From Rhodospirillaceae bacterium UBA3470 (GTDB taxonomy: Bacteria; Pseudomonadota; Alphaproteobacteria; Rhodospirillales; Casp-alpha2): 5,980 bases of DNA. Shown here piece after piece: positions 1 to 4,752 of this stretch. The position numbers and the translations under genes were made by a program. The stretch is taken from positions 1-5,980 of the forward strand of contig DFRF01000201.1 in the NCBI GenBank assembly GCA_002378125.1, read 5' to 3'. Position 1 is the stretch's first letter, and each line of letters starts with the position of its first letter. The notes under the pieces are model-generated. The model made no database searches. It saw only the letters and a program-made list of their open reading frames with translations, and was not told the origin of the DNA.

Positions 1-4
1 TCAT
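1..4 (-). CDS. Probable start codon of a minus-strand gene leaving the left edge (partial)
   Basis: On the minus strand an ATG occupies 4-2, and an AGGGAG Shine-Dalgarno sequence lies at 16-11, six bases upstream. This is the same kind of site that precedes the well supported genes starting at 1319 and 1433. Only the start codon and one further base are in the window, so the product is unknown. The gene would lie downstream of, and on the same strand as, the dehydratase at 219-1319, and could be a transporter, regulator or further enzyme of the cluster; that is inference from position only. Confidence 0.45.
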
Positions 5-218
5 ATTAGTCTCCCTGTTAGTGATATTACGATGAACCAATAAATCGGTTTCAATAGCGGGTACGTTATCCAACTTATTGTGGCCTGTCATCAAGCAAAA
101 TTGTTATTTTTTTTAATAAGATGGCAGTTGCACCTGAAACATCCACGTCTGTTATAACGCAACTTAACGTGAAGAGCCCCTGCGGCCAAGACTATTTATC
201 AACATAGGAGAACGGCGG
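5..218. other. AT-rich intergenic region without a recognisable gene
   Basis: This 214-bp stretch is clearly more AT-rich than the coding regions and holds no convincing reading frame. It contains a run of eight T (plus strand, 107-114), a perfect 8-bp palindrome GTTATAAC (151-158) and inverted arms CTTATT (74-79) and AATAAG (115-120). On the minus strand TTGAAA (54-49) followed after 17 bases by CGTAAT, or after 19 by TAATAT, is a weak sigma-70-like candidate for the gene starting at position 4. TTGATG followed after 18 bases by GATAAC is an equally weak alternative. No GC-rich hairpin followed by T on the minus strand marks a terminator for the dehydratase that ends at 219. Confidence 0.4.
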
Positions 219-1319
219 TCAGGCCGTCGCATTCATCTCGTGTGGTGTGAGTTGGTCCCAATTAAATTCGACGCCGGTGCCGGGTTTGGACGGGGCGATT
301 GCCAAGGAGTCCTCTACGACAAGGGGGCGGTGCGTATAGGTATCGATGGGGAAGCTGTGGACCTCCAACCAGCCGGCGTTCGATTGTCCGGACATTAAGC
401 CCACATGTAATTCTTGCATGCCGTGAGAACAAACCGGAATAACGTATTTCCGTGACATCTCCGCGACTTGCAACCAGCCAGTGATGCCCCCGCAGTTTGA
501 GGCATCAGGCTGGATAAAGGCGAGTTTGGACTGCTCGAAGGCGTATTCGAATTCATGGATGGTGTGTAGGTTCTCTCCCATGGCTAACGGAACGCCTGTT
601 GCCTCGGTGATCCGAGCATAACCGTTGTAGTCGTCTGGAATTGTAGGCTCCTCAAACCAGGTAATATCGTGTTTCTTGAAAGCATTGGCGGCGGTAATTG
701 CGTCGTCGACGCTTAGTGCATAGTTGGCATCGACCATGAACGTGATATCCGGACCGATGAGATTTCGAACGGCGGTGACCCGTTCTACGTCTTCGGCGAG
801 TTCTGGGCGCCCGACTTTAATCTTCACAGCGTTGAAGCCGGCATCCAGATAGCTCTGGGTATTGGCGAGGAGTTTTTGCAGCGGGAAGTTCAGGTCGATG
901 GCGCCGCAATAGGCCCTGCATCGATCCGACGCGCCGCCTGCCATTTTCCAAAGAGGTTCGCCTCTCTGTTTGCCGCGAATGTCCCAAAGTGCGATATCCA
1001 AAGCCGAGATAGCGAACGACGCTATACCACCCCGGCCCACGTAATGAATGTGCCATTGCAGCTCTTCATAAATTGCTTCCACGTCAGTAGCTTCGCGGCC
1101 GATTAGAAACGGCCCCAGGTCCTGACGCATCATCGCCAAGACAGCTTGGCCGCCGCGTCCACCCGTGTACGTATAGCCCAAGCCTTCCGTCCCATCGTCC
1201 AATTGGATTGTCGCGGTGATCAGCTCAAAATGCGTGTGGTCGCCGTGTTTGGCGTCGGACAGCACTTCGGCCAAAGGGACGGCAAACAGGCGTGCTTCGA
1301 CGGATTGGATGGTCGGCAT
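219..1319 (-). CDS. Enolase-superfamily acid-sugar dehydratase (mandelate racemase/muconate lactonizing type)
   Basis: Predicted cytoplasmic, Mg-dependent enzyme of 366 residues, a normal length for the family. It would abstract the proton alpha to a carboxylate and dehydrate an aldonate or aldarate to a 2-keto-3-deoxy acid. The N-terminal capping domain (about 1-130, with VGRGG and ALWDIRGK) is followed by the barrel. The barrel shows the KxK pair K166/K168 (AVKIKVG), metal ligands D197 (VDAN), E223 (WFEEP) and E249 (GEN), and the Asp/His dyad D272 (QPDASNCGG) and H299 (SHG). This set is typical of mandelate racemase-type dehydratases; the N-terminus (PLAEVLSDAK) and overall layout recall L-talarate/galactarate dehydratases, but the substrate is not proven. 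An in-frame TTG at 1337 would add six residues, but AGGAGG at 1334-1329 lies inside that extension, nine bases before the ATG at 1319, so 1319 is the likely start. The gene is divergent from the aldolase operon. A sampled part has lower GC (near 50%) than the other genes. A racemase or epimerase is the main alternative. Confidence 0.9.
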   Translation of the reverse strand: MPTIQSVEARLFAVPLAEVLSDAKHGDHTHFELITATIQLDDGTEGLGYTYTGGRGGQAVLAMMRQDLGPFLIGREATDVEAIYEELQWHIHYVGRGGIASFAISALDIALWDIRGKQRGEPLWKMAGGASDRCRAYCGAIDLNFPLQKLLANTQSYLDAGFNAVKIKVGRPELAEDVERVTAVRNLIGPDITFMVDANYALSVDDAITAANAFKKHDITWFEEPTIPDDYNGYARITEATGVPLAMGENLHTIHEFEYAFEQSKLAFIQPDASNCGGITGWLQVAEMSRKYVIPVCSHGMQELHVGLMSGQSNAGWLEVHSFPIDTYTHRPLVVEDSLAIAPSKPGTGVEFNWDQLTPHEMNATA

Positions 1320-1432
1320 ACGGGGTTCCCTCCTCAAAAGTCATTGAACATGGACGTTTCTTATTGTTGCTGGATGGTGTGTAGTATGGGGCACATTATC
1401 ATAATCAGATCAAATCGATCAGGGAGGGCGCT
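1320..1432. promoter_or_regulatory. Divergent promoter/operator region between dehydratase and aldolase operon
   Basis: This 113-bp gap separates two divergent genes and must hold both start regions unless transcripts enter from elsewhere. At 1395-1405 lies a perfect odd palindrome, ATTAT-C-ATAAT. It overlaps possible -10 elements on both strands (TATCAT and CATAAT on plus; TATGAT and GATAAT on minus), though good -35 boxes at the right distance are not evident. Two GATC units nine bases apart (1408-1411 and 1417-1420) sit just upstream of the aldolase ribosome binding site. A shared operator controlling both directions is a reasonable inference; the exact promoters are not resolved. Confidence 0.45.
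1422..1428 (+). promoter_or_regulatory. Ribosome binding site of the aldolase gene
   Basis: GGGAGGG (1422-1428) lies four bases before the ATG at 1433, and its GGAGG core fits the 3' end of 16S rRNA. It supports that ATG as the start, in keeping with the N-terminus of HpcH/HpaI aldolases. Confidence 0.7.
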
Positions 1433-2242
1433 ATGGCGACTGTCAATCTCAAACGACTTTTCGCGTCCGACAATCTGAAGGTTGGCCATTCCATCTTCGA
1501 GTTCAATTCGCCGGGTGTCGGCCAGATCATCGCGTCGGCGGGCTGCGATTTCGTATTTCTGGATATGGAGCATTCGGGTTTTGGAATTTCGGAAACCAAG
1601 CGCGCTATTGCTGGGCTCCGGGTCGGCGGTATTCCTGTCCTTGTCCGTCCTCCATCAAAGGAATACCACCATATTGCCCGAGCGTTGGACATTGGTGCTG
1701 ATGGCCTAGTCCTGCCCATGGTCGCCTCGAAGGAGGAGGCCGAGTACATCATCGACTGCATGAAATATCCGCCGGAAGGTAGCCGAGGCGTGGCGTTGGC
1801 CATTGCCCATGACCACTATCAACCCGGCGACCCGGCCAAGGTCCTAGCCGCTACCAATCGCCGCATCGCCTGCGTTACCCTTATTGAGACCGAGGAAGGG
1901 ATCAAAAACATTGACGCCATCGCCGCGGTTAAGGGCGTTGATTGCCTGTGGATTGGGCACTTCGATTTGAGTTGCTCGCTGGGTATCAACGGGCAATTTG
2001 ACCATCCTGAATTTCTCAAGGCCTGCCGCGCCGTCGAGCGGGCCGCGAAGAAACATGGTAAGGCCTTGGGGCGTTTAGCTGGCGACCCAGCCGGTTGCAT
2101 TGCCCTCTATCAGAAGGGCTACGATGTGTTGTGCTATGCCGGTGATCTGTGGGTCTATCAGCAGGCTCTGATCGAGGGTATGACGGCCATTCGTGCAGGC
2201 TGCAAGCCACGGCGCGGCGCCAAGGGGGATAAAAAGAAATGA
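1433..2242 (+). CDS. HpcH/HpaI-family class II (metal-dependent) aldolase
   Basis: Predicted cytoplasmic pyruvate-dependent aldolase of 269 residues, close to the usual 250-270. The family cleaves 2-keto-3-deoxy sugar acids or 4-hydroxy-2-oxo acids to pyruvate plus an aldehyde. Family landmarks appear in order: LDMEH with D44 and H47 (the Asp/His dyad of HpaI), R72 in VLVRPP (substrate-carboxylate arginine), GADGLVLPMV near 88-97, YPPEGSRGV at 112-120, metal ligand E152 (LIETEEG) and metal ligand D178 (WIGHFDLS). These match D42, H45, R70, E149 and D175 of E. coli HpaI as I recall them. The usual GPxDLS segment reads GHFDLS here, and the C-terminus is a lysine/arginine-rich tail. The gene is the first of a two-gene operon with a four-base ATGA overlap. 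Next to two acid-sugar dehydratases, a 2-keto-3-deoxy-aldarate or -aldonate substrate is likelier than a homoprotocatechuate intermediate; the exact substrate is open. Confidence 0.92.
   Translation: MATVNLKRLFASDNLKVGHSIFEFNSPGVGQIIASAGCDFVFLDMEHSGFGISETKRAIAGLRVGGIPVLVRPPSKEYHHIARALDIGADGLVLPMVASKEEAEYIIDCMKYPPEGSRGVALAIAHDHYQPGDPAKVLAATNRRIACVTLIETEEGIKNIDAIAAVKGVDCLWIGHFDLSCSLGINGQFDHPEFLKACRAVERAAKKHGKALGRLAGDPAGCIALYQKGYDVLCYAGDLWVYQQALIEGMTAIRAGCKPRRGAKGDKKK
2239..2242 (+). other. ATGA stop/start overlap (translational coupling)
   Basis: The TGA stop of the aldolase (2240-2242) and the ATG of the dehydrogenase (2239-2241) share the sequence ATGA. Such overlaps usually mean co-transcription and re-initiation of the same ribosome, tying the dose of the two enzymes together. 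Confidence 0.8.
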
Positions 2243-3279
2243 GTGCGTTCCGCATAGCCCTGTCCGGGGACTTCAACAAGTCGGATGGGTCGCCCGCCTA
2301 TCCCATGTTTGACCTTTCGCCCCTCGAGAACGCCGCCGACGTCGAGGTCGCCTACGTGGATCCCGTTGATGGTCGAATGACCGCCGCTTCGCTCGCCGAC
2401 TTCGACGCGCTGATCCTGTTGACGCCAATCTTTGACGCCGACAGTATTCCGCAAGATGGCCGCCTGACGATCGTCGCGCGGTTCGGCGTCGGCTATGATA
2501 CCGTTGACGTGGACGCGTGTACGAAGGCCGGTATCGGGGTCTGCATTACTCCCGACGGCGTCCGCCGCCCGGTAGCCGTCACAATCATGACCTTTGTCCT
2601 GGCCCTGGCTGGTAGGCTATTCGACAAAGATCGCTTAACCCGCGAGGGCCCTGCGGGATTTGCGAAGCGTTCAGACTACATGGGTCTAGGTTTGGTGGGA
2701 CGCACCCTGGGATCGATTGGCATCGGTAATATCGGGGCCGAAGCCTTCCGCATGGCGGCGCCCTTCGAGATGCGTCACATAGCCCATGACCCGTACTGTA
2801 ACCCCGCCACTGCGGACGAAATCGGTGTCGAACTGGTCGATCTGGAGACTGTCTTCGCCGAGAGCGATTTCCTATGCGTCAATACGCCGCTAACCGAGGC
2901 GACCCGGCATATCGTCAATGCGAAAAGCTTGGCTCTGATGAAACCAACGGCTTATCTGATTAACACTTCGCGCGGGCCGACCGTTGATCAGGCAGCGCTT
3001 CTAGCGGCGCTAACGGACGGGACTATCGCCGGGGCCGGTCTTGATGTGCTAGATCCGGAACCACCGTCCGTCGACGATCCTATTCTAAAACTCGATAACG
3101 TCATCCTCACGCCCCACGCCTTGTGCTGGACCGATCAGTGCTTCGCCGGGATCGGAGCATCGGACGTGGAGCAGGTGTTGATGATCAAGAATGGTCAGGT
3201 GCCGCCGCATCTCGTCGACAAGGGGGTTGCAGCGTCGTCGGCCTTTCAGGCGCGATTAAAAGCGTACGCGGCAGGGTAA
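2239..3279 (+). CDS. D-isomer-specific 2-hydroxyacid dehydrogenase, NAD-dependent
   Basis: Predicted cytoplasmic dehydrogenase of 346 residues that interconverts a 2-oxo acid and a D-2-hydroxy acid using a nicotinamide cofactor. The split substrate domain (about 1-110, with VARFGVGYDTVD at 79-90) surrounds a Rossmann domain with GIGNIG at 161-166. D184 (AHDPY) at the end of the second strand favours NAD over NADP. The catalytic triad is visible: R245 (NTSRGP), E274 (LDPEPP) and H293 (LTPHALCWT). The segment after the histidine (ALCWTDQCF) replaces the more common small-residue run seen in phosphoglycerate or glyoxylate enzymes and may mark a subgroup. The start overlaps the aldolase stop by four bases (ATGA), and its only Shine-Dalgarno candidate is a distant G-run (2224-2228), so translation is probably coupled. 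Within the cluster it could reduce or oxidise an aldolase product such as hydroxypyruvate, tartronate semialdehyde-derived glycerate or glyoxylate. A phosphoglycerate dehydrogenase role is less likely. Confidence 0.92.
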   Translation: MSAFRIALSGDFNKSDGSPAYPMFDLSPLENAADVEVAYVDPVDGRMTAASLADFDALILLTPIFDADSIPQDGRLTIVARFGVGYDTVDVDACTKAGIGVCITPDGVRRPVAVTIMTFVLALAGRLFDKDRLTREGPAGFAKRSDYMGLGLVGRTLGSIGIGNIGAEAFRMAAPFEMRHIAHDPYCNPATADEIGVELVDLETVFAESDFLCVNTPLTEATRHIVNAKSLALMKPTAYLINTSRGPTVDQAALLAALTDGTIAGAGLDVLDPEPPSVDDPILKLDNVILTPHALCWTDQCFAGIGASDVEQVLMIKNGQVPPHLVDKGVAASSAFQARLKAYAAG

Positions 3280-3413
3280 GCCGTAAACTTCTTCTTACCG
3301 TCGCATCTCGTCGAGAAAGTGCAGAAACTTCGTCAGATCGGGCGCAGTGGCCGCCTGCAATGCAATCTCACGGATTTCATTCAGAACCCGACCAGCGGCT
3401 ATCAGGATCGCTG
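3280..3413. other. Convergent intergenic gap, with a 40-codon stop-free minus-strand stretch of uncertain meaning
   Basis: The dehydrogenase (plus) and the second dehydratase (minus) end towards each other here. A minus-strand frame is open from 3420 to the TAA at 3297-3295. It encodes about 40 protein-like residues, with segments such as RVLNEIREIALQ and LTKFLHFLDEMRR that could form an amphipathic helix. It has no ATG, GTG or TTG start with a ribosome binding site near its 5' end; only a TTG at 3360-3358 is possible. It could be the tail of a decayed gene, an unannotated small frame or chance. No convincing terminator hairpin was found for either gene. Confidence 0.2.
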
Positions 3414-4622
3414 TTAAAGATCATTGGCCTTGGTCATCTTGGCCGTTGCGTCTGCGCGTGCCGGGACGTCCGGGTTGAGCGTCGTGCCTAGGCCGGGCCC
3501 GTCGGGAGCGGTGATGCGTCCATTCGCAATTGGAGGGAGCTCTGTCACCAGGTCCTGATACCAACCATAATAAAAGGCGCGGACCATCTCTTGGATAAAG
3601 ACGTTGGGCGCGTGCATGGTCATGTGTACCGATGCGGTCAACGCGATCGGCCCCGTGCAATCATGGCCCGTAAAGGGCGCGCCGAAGGTGTCGGCTAAGG
3701 CGGCGACTTTGCGCGCCTCCGTCAGCCCACCGCCCCAGACGAGGTCCATGATCGCGAGGCTTACGCCCTGTTCCAAAAGGTCGCGAAACTGAGCCTTGCC
3801 GCCCAGTAGCTCGCCAACGGCGATGGGGGCGTGGGTGGATGCGACAACCTCGCCCACCTTTTCCAACTCGTCCATGAACACCGGGTCCTCAACCCAGGTG
3901 AGATCGAAGTCCTCCAGGGCACTGGCAATGCGCTTTGCCATGGGGACGTTCCACATGGAGTGCAGCTCGGCCATGATCTCCATCTTGTCGCCGACGGCGC
4001 TCCTGATTTTCTCAAAGGGCTCCAGTGCTGTCTTCAGATCTTCATTGGAGATGTATTGGCCGCCGGAAGCTTCGGCCGCGAAATCAAAGGGCCAGATTTT
4101 CATGCCGTTGATGCCCATCTCCAGGAGCGAGTGGGCCAGTTCGTCAGCATTGTTGAGAAAGCCTTCCAAATCCTCGTAGGGGCCGGGCGAATTTTGCAGG
4201 TTAAGGCCATAGTTGTCGGTTACCTGGGCGGGCGCCTTGCGCACGTACTGGTAGCCGGCGCATGTGTTGTATATGCGGACTTCGTCCCGTGTCGCTCCAC
4301 CCAGCGCCTGATAAATTGGCTGATTGATGGCCTGGCCGAAGATGTCCCAAAGTGCCACGTCGATAGCTGACGCGGCGCGCATTTCCACGCCAGATCCGCC
4401 GCGCCCTGCGTAGGGCAGAAGCTTCGCGTGATGGCGTTCGATCTGTAACGGGTCCTTGCCAATCAGGTAAGGTGCGATGAAATTGTGCACCTGTGCCGCT
4501 ACGGCGGGCGCGCCAAAAAAGGTCTCGCCCAAGCCGACCAGGCCGTCGTCCGTATGGACTTGAACCCACGTTAGATTGGGAAATTCTTCAACCAGGATGG
4601 TCTCAACGGCGGTGATTTTCAT
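3414..4622 (-). CDS. Second enolase-superfamily dehydratase (mandelate racemase/muconate lactonizing type, D-galactonate dehydratase-like layout)
   Basis: Predicted cytoplasmic Mg-dependent enzyme of 402 residues, a usual length for acid-sugar dehydratases of this superfamily. The capping domain (about 1-125) includes YAGRGGSGVEMRAASAIDVA and ALWDIFGQ. In the barrel, K175 sits in MKIWPFD, so the second lysine of the usual KxK is W177. Metal ligands are E219 (AELHSMW, where Asp is commoner), E245 (WVEDP) and E271 (GELLGG). H221 two residues after E219, and H320/D321 in GHDCTGPIAL, resemble the DxH and HCPLGPI elements of D-galactonate and D-mannonate dehydratases. Dehydration of an aldonate to a 2-keto-3-deoxy acid is therefore the best inference, without a proven substrate. 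AAGGGG lies seven bases before the ATG, supporting the start. It follows a SAF-domain oxidoreductase on the same strand after 130 bp and is only distantly similar to the enzyme at 219-1319, so the two are not a recent duplication. Confidence 0.9.
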   Translation of the reverse strand: MKITAVETILVEEFPNLTWVQVHTDDGLVGLGETFFGAPAVAAQVHNFIAPYLIGKDPLQIERHHAKLLPYAGRGGSGVEMRAASAIDVALWDIFGQAINQPIYQALGGATRDEVRIYNTCAGYQYVRKAPAQVTDNYGLNLQNSPGPYEDLEGFLNNADELAHSLLEMGINGMKIWPFDFAAEASGGQYISNEDLKTALEPFEKIRSAVGDKMEIMAELHSMWNVPMAKRIASALEDFDLTWVEDPVFMDELEKVGEVVASTHAPIAVGELLGGKAQFRDLLEQGVSLAIMDLVWGGGLTEARKVAALADTFGAPFTGHDCTGPIALTASVHMTMHAPNVFIQEMVRAFYYGWYQDLVTELPPIANGRITAPDGPGLGTTLNPDVPARADATAKMTKANDL

Positions 4623-4752
4623 AATAGCCCCTTTGGCGACCGGTTTGGCCCATCTAAGCAGTAGGCGGTTTACCCGGCAATGCTTTCAAGAGAAAGAGGG
4701 CGTGTGTCTGCATCGACGCATTTTTCCTTCTCCTGTCTTGGACGGGGCTCCA
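4623..4752 (-). promoter_or_regulatory. 130-bp leader between oxidoreductase and dehydratase, with a possible short leader ORF
   Basis: The gap is long for two adjacent same-strand genes. On the minus strand an AGGAG (4734-4730) precedes an ATG at 4721-4719 by eight bases. That ATG opens an 11-codon frame (MRRCRHTPSFS, stop at 4688-4686). Another short frame, MQTHALFLLKALPGKPPTA, runs from 4713 to 4654 in a different phase. Neither resembles a known leader peptide. No strong sigma-70 promoter or terminator hairpin could be picked out, so whether the dehydratase has its own promoter is open. Confidence 0.25.

Noticed and set aside
107..114. Run of eight T as an intrinsic terminator
   Set aside because: No stable GC-rich stem precedes it on the plus strand, and the nearby gene that would need a terminator is on the minus strand, where the run is A.
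1405..1803. 132-codon minus-strand frame over the start of the aldolase gene
   Set aside because: It is a shadow of the aldolase coding frame and its translation shows no recognisable domain.
3393..3413. Hairpin CAGCG-11 bases-CGCTG as a transcription terminator
   Set aside because: The stem is only five base pairs with an 11-base loop, and no T run follows on either strand.
3414..3420. CTT TAA C at the end of the second dehydratase as a prfB-like +1 frameshift site
   Set aside because: A +1 shift would add only about a dozen residues before a stop, and no upstream Shine-Dalgarno-like stimulator was seen at the required distance.
3123..3491. 122-codon plus-strand frame spanning the end of the dehydrogenase, the gap and the end of the second dehydratase
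   Set aside because: It overlaps two confident genes in the wrong frame, and its translation is rich in Arg and Ser as expected of an off-frame reading.
3831..4370. 179-codon open frame on the plus strand
   Set aside because: It lies wholly antisense to the dehydratase at 3414-4622, whose motifs are unmistakable, and its translation matches no family I recognise.
4201..4569. 122-codon minus-strand frame inside the second dehydratase
   Set aside because: It is an alternative frame of the same strand with Arg-rich low-complexity content; the dehydratase frame carries the active-site motifs.
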